From: Candidatus Rokuibacteriota bacterium
GTDB taxonomy: Bacteria > Methylomirabilota > Methylomirabilia > Rokubacteriales > CSP1-6
Length of the DNA: 32,928 nt
Reading direction: 5' to 3'
Assembly: GCA_003220265.1 (NCBI GenBank)
Contig: QHRW01000068.1
Coordinates: 1 to 32,928 of the forward strand
Shown here: positions 7,312 through 14,491 of the stretch, in pieces
Layout of the letters: each line of letters begins with the position of its first letter
How positions within the stretch are numbered: position 1 is the stretch's first letter
Position numbers and translations under genes: made by a program
Notes under the pieces: model-generated
The model's database searches: none
What the model saw: the letters and a program-made list of their open reading frames with translations, nothing else
What the model was told of the DNA's origin: nothing

Positions 7312-9135
7312 TCACTCTCGGCTCGACGCGCCGATGACGCGGCCGGCAAACCTCAGCATCAGCTCGTGGTGCTCGATGGCCTGATCCACCACCATCGAGC
7401 CGTGCCCCGCGTCGAACCAGTGAACCTCGATGGCCTTGCCGAGTGCCTTCATCTTCGCTTCGTAGGCTTCCACCGAGCGCGGCGGTGTACGCGTATCGTT
7501 GCGGCCCTGGATGATCAGCACGGGGGCTTTCACGTGCTGCGCGTAGGTGATCGGGGAACTGGCTGCGTAACGTTCAGGCTGCTCTTCCGGAGTGCCCCCG
7601 AAGCGGGCGGCCCGCACGCCACGCAGCGTGTCGGTCGTATCCTCATGGGCGATGGTCCAGTCCGCGACGGCGATGCCGGCCATACCGCCCGCCCACAGGT
7701 CGGGCGTCGTTCCTAGCGCCTGCAAGGTGAGGTACCCGCCGTAGGACCAGCCTGTCGCGAAGACCCGTGCCGGGTCGACGATCCCCTCTTTGATCAGCCA
7801 TCCGCGGGCCGCGACCATGTCCTCGACCTCCAAGCGCCCGACATTCCCCCAGATCTGTTCGAGGAAGGCTCGCCCGAAAGTCGTCGAGCCGCGATAGTTG
7901 ATGCTCAGGAACGCGAAGCCGTGATCCAGCCACGCCTGGCTCGCGGGACCGAATACCTCGGTCATCGCAAACTCGGGCCCGCCATGGAGGTGCAGGATTG
8001 TCGAGAACGGCCCGGCGCCATCGGGCGTCGCCAACCAGCCTTGGATCTGCTGCCCGTCGGTTGACGCGAAGGTGACTGACCGCCACGGACGGCAGGGGGC
8101 GACGTCAGCTCCCGGCAGCAGTGTCCGTGCCGGCATGCCTGTCGCGGCGTCCAACGCGATCACCTGCGGCGGGTGCCTCGAGTCTTCCCAGAGCACGTGA
8201 ATCGTGCCGTCGAGGCCAAAGTAGGCGTGGCCATATGTCCCGCCGGGGTGATTCAGCGGCGTAGAGGTGCCCTTGGTCACGTCGTAGACATGGAGACGCT
8301 GGATGGCCCGGACGAACTGCACGAGGAGTACCTGTGTGCCTTCCGCCGACCAGTCGGCAGGATAGATCTCGCCCTCCAACCGGTCGAGCGCGATATCCGA
8401 GCGCGTGCCCCGAACGACGTCCCAGATCAGGGGTCGGCTGACGCCGGTTCGGTTGCTCCAAGCGAGGAGACGCGCGTCGCCTGAGAGTGGTGCGAACGCG
8501 ACAGCCCCGAGACGACTGTCGGCGTCTGCCAGCTCCGCGATCGTGCGGCCCGTCGCCGTGTCGAGCGCGACGAGCCCGAACTGAAAACTCCCAGCTCCCG
8601 CGCTGACGGCCACCACCGCGATCGCGCCGTCGTGAGAGAAGACCGGGCCGACTAGAAGCCGGCCGCAGCTGTGGATCCGCTGCGGCGGACCGAAGGTGCC
8701 GACCGCGTCGACCTCCATCACGTGCAGGTGATAGCTCCCCCCGCTCGCGGTGATGAAGCCGAGCCGGTTGCCGCTGTGGCTGACGGCTAGTCCGAACGTC
8801 GGATACGGTGGCAGGTCCGGCGTGATGCTCACGGGGGCGCCGCCCTCGAACGGAATGCGAACGAAATGGCCGATCTCGTTGCCGTCGGCGTCGTCGTGAT
8901 AGTAAACGAAACGGCCATCGGGCGCCAGGACGCCCGCGCCGATCCCGGTCGGGCGCCTCGTCAGTGCTCGGAGACGGCCACCCGGCACGTCCCAAGCGTG
9001 GAGCTGGAACGTGCCGGACACGTTGCTCGTGACGAGACCTCGCGTCGGCGCTCCTGCAGCAACCTGCATGCTGAGGATGCGCGGCGCGCGAAAGCGCGCC
9101 TTCCACCGCCGCTCGTCAGCACCAATCGGCTTCAC
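7312..9135 (-). CDS. S9-family serine peptidase (prolyl oligopeptidase / acylaminoacyl-peptidase type)
   Basis: A 607-residue protein starting at GTG 9135, chosen for the GAGGA ribosome site just upstream. Residues ~20-350 are repeated beta-strand units of a propeller (GVLAPDGRFVYYHDD, RLGFITASGGSYHLHVMEVD, and others). The C-terminal ~250 residues are an alpha/beta hydrolase with LHLHGGPEF, the elbow G-W-S464-Y-G-G, D547 in G-R-N-D-T and H578 in A-G-H-G-S, so the Ser-Asp-His triad is complete. Such enzymes cleave short peptides or acyl-amino acids behind a gating propeller. No signal peptide is seen, so it is probably cytoplasmic. GC content is a little lower than in flanking regions. It is separated from the adjacent small membrane protein gene by 114 bp, so it may be a separate transcript. 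Confidence 0.88.
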   Translation of the reverse strand: MKPIGADERRWKARFRAPRILSMQVAAGAPTRGLVTSNVSGTFQLHAWDVPGGRLRALTRRPTGIGAGVLAPDGRFVYYHDDADGNEIGHFVRIPFEGGAPVSITPDLPPYPTFGLAVSHSGNRLGFITASGGSYHLHVMEVDAVGTFGPPQRIHSCGRLLVGPVFSHDGAIAVVAVSAGAGSFQFGLVALDTATGRTIAELADADSRLGAVAFAPLSGDARLLAWSNRTGVSRPLIWDVVRGTRSDIALDRLEGEIYPADWSAEGTQVLLVQFVRAIQRLHVYDVTKGTSTPLNHPGGTYGHAYFGLDGTIHVLWEDSRHPPQVIALDAATGMPARTLLPGADVAPCRPWRSVTFASTDGQQIQGWLATPDGAGPFSTILHLHGGPEFAMTEVFGPASQAWLDHGFAFLSINYRGSTTFGRAFLEQIWGNVGRLEVEDMVAARGWLIKEGIVDPARVFATGWSYGGYLTLQALGTTPDLWAGGMAGIAVADWTIAHEDTTDTLRGVRAARFGGTPEEQPERYAASSPITYAQHVKAPVLIIQGRNDTRTPPRSVEAYEAKMKALGKAIEVHWFDAGHGSMVVDQAIEHHELMLRFAGRVIGASSRE

Positions 9136-9172
9136 GCAGTTTCCTCACGACTGCCGCCTCCATCCGTAGCCC

Positions 9173-9239
9173 GCATAACGCCGACAGTCAGCGGCCGGGG
9201 CGAGCATCGCGAGCCCCGATCCGCTGCACTGCGTTGCTA
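9173..9239 (-). repeat. Imperfect hairpin with AAC...GTT ends, attC-like, at the 3' end of the GNAT gene
   Basis: The stretch folds as AACG (9177-9180) with CGTT (9232-9235), CAGT (9185-9188) with ACTG (9228-9231), CAGCGG (9189-9194) with CCGCTG (9221-9226) and GGGGC (9197-9201) with GCCCC (9213-9217). That is 19 pairs with a one-base bulge (9227) and an asymmetric four-base bulge. The AAC...GTT span is 59 nt, within the range of integron attC sites, and the GNAT stop codon (9188-9190) lies inside it. The outer 7-mers (GCATAAC, GTTGCTA) match the RYYYAAC/GTTRRRY cores only in part. It may instead be a transcription-end hairpin; no T-run follows. Confidence 0.35.
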
Positions 9240-9940
9240 GGCAGGCGGACGAGAACCGTGGCCATCCACCCGTACGCGACGAACCCGACTCGCTTGGCCA
9301 GCGCGAGACTCCCCGCATTGCCATCCCGCGCCCGATACTGCGGCAGCAGGTTGTCGGCCAGAGCATGGCTGATCGCGGTCTTGAGCGACTCAGCAGCCAA
9401 ACCGCGCCGCCGGTAGCCCGGGTGACAGAACACTTGGAGTTGCGCGATTGCGCCGGACCAGCGCTCATAGCCGGCCACCGCAACAATCTGACCCTCCTCG
9501 CGCAACCCGAAGACTCGGGAGTCGGGCCCAATGCCGGCTTCCTCCCACTCCGCAGGCGCTACGTCGCGGAGTGCCCCGAGCGACGTCAGGCTATCGCCAG
9601 CCAGCAATTCGGCGTGCTCCCGCAGTGGCGGCCGCGAGGACGAGGTCGGCCAGTATGCCAGATAGGCTGGACCTCGAACCTCCAGAGCAGAGATCGAGAC
9701 GCATGAGGCCACATAGCGCCGTGGCGCGCGCTCCATCTGTTTGAGGCTAAGACCTGCATTCTCAAACGCGTGAACCAGCCCTGCGGGAAGAGACACGACA
9801 GTTGCTGACGACGTCCCGACTATGGGCGCGCGGGGTTGTGCGGCCGCATCAGGGCGTTCAAACACGTGGAACCCCTCGCTTCTGAGGACACGAGGGGCGA
9901 CACCCAGCTCACTTGCCCAGAAACGATCGGCGTGGTCCAT
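9188..9940 (-). CDS. GNAT-family N-acetyltransferase
   Basis: I place the start at ATG 9940 (MDHADRFWASELG), giving 250 residues. The frame stays open upstream to 10057, but the extra residues look non-coding and cross a hairpin. The C-terminal ~90 residues are a GNAT/FR47-like domain: IVAVAGYERW, the acetyl-CoA loop H-P-G-Y-R-R-R-G-L-A (the RxxGxA pattern) and the late ARDGNAGSLALAKRVGF motif. Residues 1-130 are an extra N-terminal domain as in the FR47/GCN5-like two-domain enzymes, with an unclear acceptor. The last ~16 codons (from S-N-A-V-Q on) are encoded by one arm and the loop of a long imperfect hairpin, and lie beyond the conserved domain. Confidence 0.75.
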   Translation of the reverse strand: MDHADRFWASELGVAPRVLRSEGFHVFERPDAAAQPRAPIVGTSSATVVSLPAGLVHAFENAGLSLKQMERAPRRYVASCVSISALEVRGPAYLAYWPTSSSRPPLREHAELLAGDSLTSLGALRDVAPAEWEEAGIGPDSRVFGLREEGQIVAVAGYERWSGAIAQLQVFCHPGYRRRGLAAESLKTAISHALADNLLPQYRARDGNAGSLALAKRVGFVAYGWMATVLVRLPSNAVQRIGARDARPGR

Positions 9941-9972
9941 CCAGCCCACCGAATCCTCGCTCTTGCTCTGCT

Positions 9973-10066
9973 GCCTAACTCTTATTAGACAGGTCTGTGT
10001 ATCCAGGTGAACACTGCACACTCTGCAGCCTGGCAAGTCCAGCGGCCTGGGCGTCAAGAGCGCGTT
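9973..10066 (-). repeat. Second imperfect hairpin with GCCTAAC core upstream of the GNAT gene
   Basis: The + strand shows GCCTAAC at 9973-9979 (GTTAGGC on the - strand, a perfect GTTRRRY core), and GTT at 10064-10066. Between them lie short complementary blocks: TCTT/AAGA, GAC/GTC, AGG/CCT, then an inner stem CCAGG (10003-10007)/CCTGG (10029-10033) and CTGCA (10014-10018)/TGCAG (10024-10028). The GNAT ATG begins about 33 bases after the GTTAGGC core on the - strand. The pairing is broken by large unpaired parts, so the attC reading is tentative. Confidence 0.3.
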
Positions 10067-10128
10067 CCATGCTGTATAGCACGGCCTTCATCCCAGGGAC
10101 ACGCTACGCGCGAACGAAGGCCCCCCTG

Positions 10129-10635
10129 TCAAAAATCTGCGCTGTAGAGGACGACGCCGCGCCGGCCTCGCAGCGCGCCGGGCGTGAGCTCGGCGACCAT
10201 GAACGCGTCGTCGGAAAATTCCGGCTCGCTCATGAGGCCCAGCGGCCGCGCGCGCACGAAGCCGAAGCGCGGATAGAACGCCGGGTGACCGACGACGACC
10301 ACCACGTCGCGTTCCGCCGCGCGACACGCGGCGAGCCCCTCGCGCACGAGTGCTGCGCCCACGCCCCGCCGCTGCCACGCGGGGCGAACGGCCAGCGGGG
10401 CGAGCGCGGTGATCGTGTAGGGCGCCTGATAGCAGTGCAGCGTGACGGGCGTGAACACGATGTGGCCGACGATCTCGCCGCCGTCGGCGGCGACGAGCCC
10501 GACGTACGGGCGCGCCCGCTCGCGCAGACGATCCACCAGACCGGCCTCATCGGGACGTCCGAACGCCTCGGTATGCACCGTGCGGATCGCCGCGACGTCG
10601 GCCGCGCGCTCCGGTCCGATCTCGACGGTGTTCAT
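10129..10635 (-). CDS. GNAT N-acetyltransferase, YhbS-like
   Basis: A 168-residue protein starting at ATG 10635 (MNTVEIGPERAADVAAIRTVH). It follows the YhbS/COG3153 pattern: an N-terminal RPDEAGLVDRLR helix, the strand VGHIVFTPVTL, LAVRPAWQRRGVGAALVREGL carrying the acetyl-CoA loop (RRGVGA), and a late GHPAFYPRFGF motif. The family acetylates small molecules or proteins, and no substrate can be assigned. The longer upstream frame (to 10695) is not used here, because it would run into the start of the divergent thioesterase gene. The gene is divergent from the thioesterase/MFS pair across a 58-bp gap. Confidence 0.85.
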   Translation of the reverse strand: MNTVEIGPERAADVAAIRTVHTEAFGRPDEAGLVDRLRERARPYVGLVAADGGEIVGHIVFTPVTLHCYQAPYTITALAPLAVRPAWQRRGVGAALVREGLAACRAAERDVVVVVGHPAFYPRFGFVRARPLGLMSEPEFSDDAFMVAELTPGALRGRRGVVLYSADF

Positions 10636-10693
10636 CGCCGTGCGACTATAGTGCGGTTCGCCGCCGCCGACACGCGCCAACGAGGAGACGGCC
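10636..10693. promoter_or_regulatory. Divergent gap with palindromic ACTATAGT
   Basis: The octamer ACTATAGT at 10645-10652 is self-complementary, so a TATAGT -10-like hexamer is present on each strand at nearly the same place. No -35 hexamer of quality lies at 16-18 bases on either side. A GAGGAGA ribosome site for the thioesterase is at the right end. Confidence 0.3.
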
Positions 10694-11131
10694 ATGGCCA
10701 GGATGGTGGACGGGATGGAGCGGATGCTGCGCGGCGAGATGCCTCAGCCGGCCGCGGCCACGAAGATCGGCATGCGGCTGGCCTCGTTCGCCGCCGGCGA
10801 GGCGATCGTCGAGCTCGAGGCCGACGCCACGCACGCGAACCCGATGGGCACCGTGCAAGGCGGCATCCTGGCGGCCATCGCGGATGCGGCGATGGGCTGG
10901 GCGTACATGACCACGCTCGCCGAGGGCGAGTCGTACACGACGCTGGAGATCAAGGTGAACTTCCTGCGCCCGGTGCGGGCCGGCCGTCTCGAAGGGCGCG
11001 CGCGGGTGCGCAACGCCGGGAGCACGATTGGCCTCATCGAGTGCGACGTCCTCGCCGACGGCGGCAAGGTGGCCGCCTACGCGGTGAGCACGTGCATGAT
11101 CCTGCGGGGCGACGCCGCGGCCGGCCGTTGA
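10694..11131 (+). CDS. PaaI-family hotdog thioesterase
   Basis: A 145-residue protein starting at ATG 10694 after a GAGGAGA ribosome site. It has the PaaI-type hotdog fold: a leading RMLRGEMPQPAAATKIGMRL segment, the H-x-N-P-x-G-x-x-x-G-G active-site stretch (HANPMGTVQGG, residues ~47-57), followed by ILAAIADAAMGWAYM (the long hotdog helix) and VNFLRPVRAGRLEGRARV. Members hydrolyse acyl-CoA thioesters, often phenylacetyl- or medium-chain acyl-CoA. The stop TGA overlaps a TTG start for the MFS gene (TTGA), which implies translational coupling and perhaps export of a released acid. That functional link is inference. Confidence 0.85.
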   Translation: MARMVDGMERMLRGEMPQPAAATKIGMRLASFAAGEAIVELEADATHANPMGTVQGGILAAIADAAMGWAYMTTLAEGESYTTLEIKVNFLRPVRAGRLEGRARVRNAGSTIGLIECDVLADGGKVAAYAVSTCMILRGDAAAGR

Positions 11132-12372
11132 CCGAGAGTGCCGCCGCGTCTGCGCAGTCCATCCGCATCGGCTCGCGCGAAATCTATTACGGATGGGTCA
11201 TCGTGGCCGCCGTCTCGGTCACCGAGACCGTCACGTGGGGCATCATCTATTACGGCTTCCCGGTGTTCCTGCGCCCGATGGAGCAGGACCTCGGCGCCTC
11301 GCGTGTCGCCATCACCGCCGCCTTCTCGATCGGCCTCGGCGTGGCCGCGGTGGCCGCGCTGCCGGTCGGCCGCTGGATCGATCGCCACGGCGGCCGCGCG
11401 CTGATGACGCTCGGCTCGTGCCTGGCCACGCTGCTGACGTTCGCGTGGGCGCGCGTCGAGAGCCTGCCCGCGCTCTACGCGGTGTGGTTCCTCATGGGCC
11501 TGGCCATGGCGGCCACGCTCTACGAGCCGGCCTTCGCCGTCGTGGTCTCGTGGTTCCGCGAGGGGCGCGATCGCGCGCTGCTCACCGTCACGCTCGTGGC
11601 CGGCTTCGCCTCCACCATCTTCATGCCGATCGAGGCCTGGCTGCTGACGCGCGTCGGCTGGCGCGCCGCGCTGACGATCCTGGCGGTCGTGCTGGCCGTG
11701 GTCACGATCCCGATCCACGCCCTCCTGCTGCGCCACGGCCACACGACTGCGCGCTCGACGGCTGCGAGCGCGCCGTCGATGGTGCCGGGCATGACGCTCG
11801 GCGAGGCCGCGCGGTCGCTCGTGTTCTGGGTGCTCTCGATCGCGTTCTTCATCGGCAACTTCGCCACGGCCGCCGTCAGCGTGCACCTGATCCCGTACCT
11901 GGTGGACCGCGGCTACACGGCGACGGTGGCGGCGGCGATCATCGGCTGGATGGGGGCCATGCAGGTGCCGGGCCGGCTGATCTTCGTGCCGATCTCGGCG
12001 CGCCTGGGCGCACGCTGGATGGTGGCGTCGGTCTTCTTCGGCCAGGCGCTGGGACTCGCCTATCTGCCGTTCATCGCGCTGGTGGGCACCGCGCTGCCCC
12101 TCGTCGTCCTGCTGGGCGCCTCGAACGGCATGTCCACGCTCTCGCGCGCGACGTCGCTGGCCCGGATCTTCGGCGCGCGTCACTACGGCGCCATCAGCGG
12201 CGCCGTCGCGCTCGGCGCCAACAGCGCCCGCGCGATCGGTCCCGTCGGCGCCTCCCTGCTCCTGCTGGGGCTGGGCGCCTACCCGTCGGTGTTCTGGGCG
12301 CTGGCGGCGTCGCTGGTGGTGGCCTCGCTTTCCGTTCTCATCGCCGGCGCCGGCGTGAAGGTGGAGGAGTAG
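11128..12372 (+). CDS. Major facilitator superfamily transporter
   Basis: A 414-residue protein. No ATG or GTG lies close to the conserved start, and TTG at 11128 overlaps the upstream stop by four bases, so I use it; a GTG further upstream, inside the thioesterase gene, is the alternative. Twelve hydrophobic segments are visible, beginning with YYGWVIVAAVSVTETVTWGIIYYG. The loop 2-3 signature is VGRWIDRHGGRALM (the G-x-x-x-D-R-x-G-R-R pattern), and a charged central loop with Ser/Thr/Ala (about 200-225) divides the halves. This is the monocarboxylate/OFA-like branch by general look. The substrate is unknown; coupling to a thioesterase suggests an organic acid. Confidence 0.85.
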   Translation: MTESAAASAQSIRIGSREIYYGWVIVAAVSVTETVTWGIIYYGFPVFLRPMEQDLGASRVAITAAFSIGLGVAAVAALPVGRWIDRHGGRALMTLGSCLATLLTFAWARVESLPALYAVWFLMGLAMAATLYEPAFAVVVSWFREGRDRALLTVTLVAGFASTIFMPIEAWLLTRVGWRAALTILAVVLAVVTIPIHALLLRHGHTTARSTAASAPSMVPGMTLGEAARSLVFWVLSIAFFIGNFATAAVSVHLIPYLVDRGYTATVAAAIIGWMGAMQVPGRLIFVPISARLGARWMVASVFFGQALGLAYLPFIALVGTALPLVVLLGASNGMSTLSRATSLARIFGARHYGAISGAVALGANSARAIGPVGASLLLLGLGAYPSVFWALAASLVVASLSVLIAGAGVKVEE

Positions 12373-12376
12373 CGCC

Positions 12377-12814
12377 TCAGCGCCGCCGCGGCCGAAGCAG
12401 GTGGAGGCCTTCGCGTGCGGCCGCGGCATCGAGCGCGTCGTCCCAGGAACCGAATATGGTCTCTTCGGTGAAGCGTTCCGCTGCCAGGACGGCCGATGCG
12501 AGGTGGATGGCGTCGTAGCCGCGCAGACGATGCGCGTCGGCGAGGTCAGCGGCCCTGGTCACGAGTCGCTCATTGACCTCGATGCGAACCAGGCGCTCCC
12601 AGTCGTCGGTGAACTGCTGAACGCCCCGACGATACTGCGCGGGCGAGAGGTCGGAACGATGGCGCCGCCGGGCCAGAGCCGCTCGGGCCTCGACCAAGGT
12701 GACGAGTGACGTCGCGACTGCCGAGGCCTGGCTCCACCGCTCGTGCACGAGCAGGGACCCGTCCTCTTCAACGTACAGCTTGAGTAGCGCGCTCGTGTCG
12801 AGATATAGCCTCAG
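12377..12814 (-). CDS. vapC: PIN-domain toxin (VapC-like)
   Basis: A PIN-domain ribonuclease. The conserved N-terminus L-R-L-Y-L-D-T-S-A-L-L-K-L-Y is read just downstream of the antitoxin stop, with no ATG, GTG or TTG ahead of it in this frame: an in-frame TAG lies about seven codons upstream. The codon at 12814-12812 is CTG, overlapping the antitoxin TGA as CTGA, so I take CTG as the start (145 residues). A later GTG (12748) would remove catalytic Asp6. The four acidic residues of the Mg2+ site are present: D6, E42 (L-V-T-L-V-E), D101 (G-Y-D-A-I-H-L) and D125/D126 (G-S-W-D-D). The enzyme would cleave RNA unless bound by the antitoxin. It forms an operon with the antitoxin. Confidence 0.85.
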   Translation of the reverse strand: MRLYLDTSALLKLYVEEDGSLLVHERWSQASAVATSLVTLVEARAALARRRHRSDLSPAQYRRGVQQFTDDWERLVRIEVNERLVTRAADLADAHRLRGYDAIHLASAVLAAERFTEETIFGSWDDALDAAAAREGLHLLRPRRR

Positions 12815-13077
12815 CGGCGATCCTCGAGCACGCTATCGCTGATCGGCTTTCCCCGGACCCGGATGCGCTTCGTCGCTCCTTTCGGTTTACCACCGCCCCA
12901 TGTTGCGAGCCCTTCACGCACCATGCGGCGGATGTCGTCGTCGGTCGTCGACTCTGCCGGGCTGAGCACCGCGATAGGACGGCCGCGGTCAGTGACCGTG
13001 ATCCGTTCGCCCTCGGCGACCCGACGCAGAAACTCGCTGAGCCGGTTCTTCAGTTCACGGACACCCACGGTAGCCAC
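12811..13077 (-). CDS. vapB: Phd/YefM-type antitoxin (VapB role)
   Basis: An 88-residue protein with a GTG start at 13077. The N-terminus TVGVRELKNRLSEFLRRVAEGE followed by VTDRGRPIAVLSP is the typical Phd/YefM fold, which dimerises and binds DNA. The C-terminal half (about residues 45-88; TWGGGKPKGATKRIRVRGKP) is basic and probably disordered until it wraps the toxin. The GTG codon sits inside one arm of the operator-like inverted repeats at 13070-13106, so autoregulation is likely. The stop overlaps the toxin's probable CTG start by four bases. No phage or mobile genes lie next to the pair. Confidence 0.88.
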   Translation of the reverse strand: MATVGVRELKNRLSEFLRRVAEGERITVTDRGRPIAVLSPAESTTDDDIRRMVREGLATWGGGKPKGATKRIRVRGKPISDSVLEDRR

Positions 13078-13106
13078 CTCGATTCCCTCTTGTGGCTACA
13101 TTGTAG
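13070..13106. promoter_or_regulatory. Operator-like inverted repeats ahead of the antitoxin gene
   Basis: GTAGCCAC at 13070-13077 is perfectly complementary to GTGGCTAC at 13092-13099, spaced by 14 bases. The right arm also begins a second, tighter palindrome CTACA-T-TGTAG (13096-13106). Three half-sites centred on GTAG/CTAC therefore overlap the GTG start of the antitoxin. This is the layout expected of an operator bound by the antitoxin or the toxin-antitoxin complex. Confidence 0.6.
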
Positions 13107-13136
13107 ACGTCCCGAGCCGCCGGCGCAACGCCGTAG

Positions 13137-13799
13137 TCAGCTCGAGGTCGCGGCGGCGACGCCCACCGGGCAGGCCACGCCGGTGCCGCCGATGCCGCAG
13201 TAGCCCCAGGGGTTCTTGGCCAGGTACTGCTGGTGATAGTCCTCGGCGTAATAGAACGGCGGGGCGTCGAGGATCTCGGTGGTGATGGCGCCATAGCGCG
13301 CGTTGGTCAGCACGCGCTGGTAGGCGTCGCGCGAGGCCTCGGCCAGCCGGCGCTGCTCCGGAGAGTGCACGTAGATGCCCGAGCGGTACTGGGTGCCGAC
13401 GTCGTTGCCCTGCCGCATGCCCTGGGTGGGATCGTGGGTTTCCCAGAAGACGCGCAGGAGATCGGCGTAGCCGATCTTCGTTGGGTCGAACACCACGCGC
13501 ACGACCTCGTTGTGGCCGGTGAGGCCGGTGCAGACCTCCTCGTAGTCGGGATTGGGCGTGTGGCCGCCCGCGTAGCCGACGGCCGTCGAGTAGACGCCGG
13601 GAATCTTCCAGAACGCCTTCTCCGCGCCCCAGAAGCAGCCGAGGCCGAACGTGGCCAGCTCCATGCCGTCGGGAAACGGTGGCACGATGCGGTTGCCGTT
13701 CACGTGATGGCGCTCGGGCACCGGCATCGCCTCCTGGCGGCCGGGCAGCGCCTGCTCGGCGGTCGGCATCAGGGTCTTGTTCTTGGCGGCGAACCACAT
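13137..13799 (-). CDS. msrA: Peptide methionine sulfoxide reductase A
   Basis: A 220-residue protein. I chose ATG 13799 over an earlier GTG because GGGGAGG lies seven bases upstream of it. The N-terminus [17 protein letters not shown] and [11 protein letters not shown] is the extended MsrA form. The catalytic motif G-C-F-W-G-A-E contains nucleophile Cys55 and Glu60. The middle [19 protein letters not shown] and [19 protein letters not shown] stretches are family signatures. Cysteines near the C-terminus (Y-C-G-I, A-C-P-V) can act as resolving residues. The enzyme reduces the S-form of methionine sulfoxide in proteins, with thioredoxin as reductant. It appears monocistronic. Confidence 0.95.
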   Translation of the reverse strand: MWFAAKNKTLMPTAEQALPGRQEAMPVPERHHVNGNRIVPPFPDGMELATFGLGCFWGAEKAFWKIPGVYSTAVGYAGGHTPNPDYEEVCTGLTGHNEVVRVVFDPTKIGYADLLRVFWETHDPTQGMRQGNDVGTQYRSGIYVHSPEQRRLAEASRDAYQRVLTNARYGAITTEILDAPPFYYAEDYHQQYLAKNPWGYCGIGGTGVACPVGVAAATSS

Positions 13800-13872
13800 G
13801 GCGGCATCCTCCCCCACTCATCTTAGACCCGCCGGTGACCGCCGGCGGTGCGCCTCGTGCTACCATCCCGGC

Positions 13873-14490
13873 GTGATCCGGTCGGGCGCCGCCCTCCTCG
13901 CCCTCACGCTCGTGATCCTGCCGCTGCCCCTGCGCGCGCAGGGTCCGAGCGAGCTGGCGCTGCGCCCGCCGAGCGCCGGCGAGCTCCGGCTCAACGACGC
14001 CCGCCACCGTCTCGTGATCCGCGTGGAGCCCAAGGGGCCGGGCTTCATGCTGTGGGACGGTGACGGCACGCCGCTGGGCGACGTGGCCGTGGAGGCCGAC
14101 CGCCTGCAGCTGCGCGACGTGGGCGGCGCCGTGGTCTGGACGGTGCGACGCAAGGACTTCGGCCCCCAGATCGACAATGCCGTCGGCGAGCGGCTCTACC
14201 GCGTCCGCAAGCGCACGGACGAATGGCGCGTGGAGGACGTGACGAAGACGGTCGTCGCCCGCATCCGGATGCGCGACGGTGAGGCCGCCATCAACGATCC
14301 GCGCGGGGTGACGATGCTCACGGTCAAGCGCGGCGAGCACGGCTTCGTCTTCGCCACCTCGGCCGGCGCCCGCGTGGCGGACGTGGACGGGGCCGGCCGC
14401 GTGTCGGCGGCCCTCTGGTTCGGGGTGGAGCGCTTCTCGGCCGCCGAGCGCGCCGCCCTCTGGGCCTACTTCGCCAACCTCGACCGCTGA
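13873..14490 (+). CDS. Secreted protein of unknown function
   Basis: A 205-residue protein starting at GTG 13873, chosen because the signal peptide begins directly there ([22 protein letters not shown], cleavage likely after A-Q or R-A at ~22-23). The mature part is built of short beta-strand units: [50 protein letters not shown], and [21 protein letters not shown]. These suggest a beta-sandwich or WW-like repeat similar to LURP/Tubby-like 'material property' strands. It ends with a helical [18 protein letters not shown] do not recognise the family. It runs convergently into the cyclase gene with one base between the stops. Confidence 0.65.
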   Translation: MIRSGAALLALTLVILPLPLRAQGPSELALRPPSAGELRLNDARHRLVIRVEPKGPGFMLWDGDGTPLGDVAVEADRLQLRDVGGAVVWTVRRKDFGPQIDNAVGERLYRVRKRTDEWRVEDVTKTVVARIRMRDGEAAINDPRGVTMLTVKRGEHGFVFATSAGARVADVDGAGRVSAALWFGVERFSAAERAALWAYFANLDR

Positions 14491-14491
14491 G

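Noticed and set aside
9941..10057. N-terminal extension of the first GNAT protein
   Set aside because: The extra ~39 residues cross a hairpin and show no conserved character; ATG 9940 begins the recognisable sequence.
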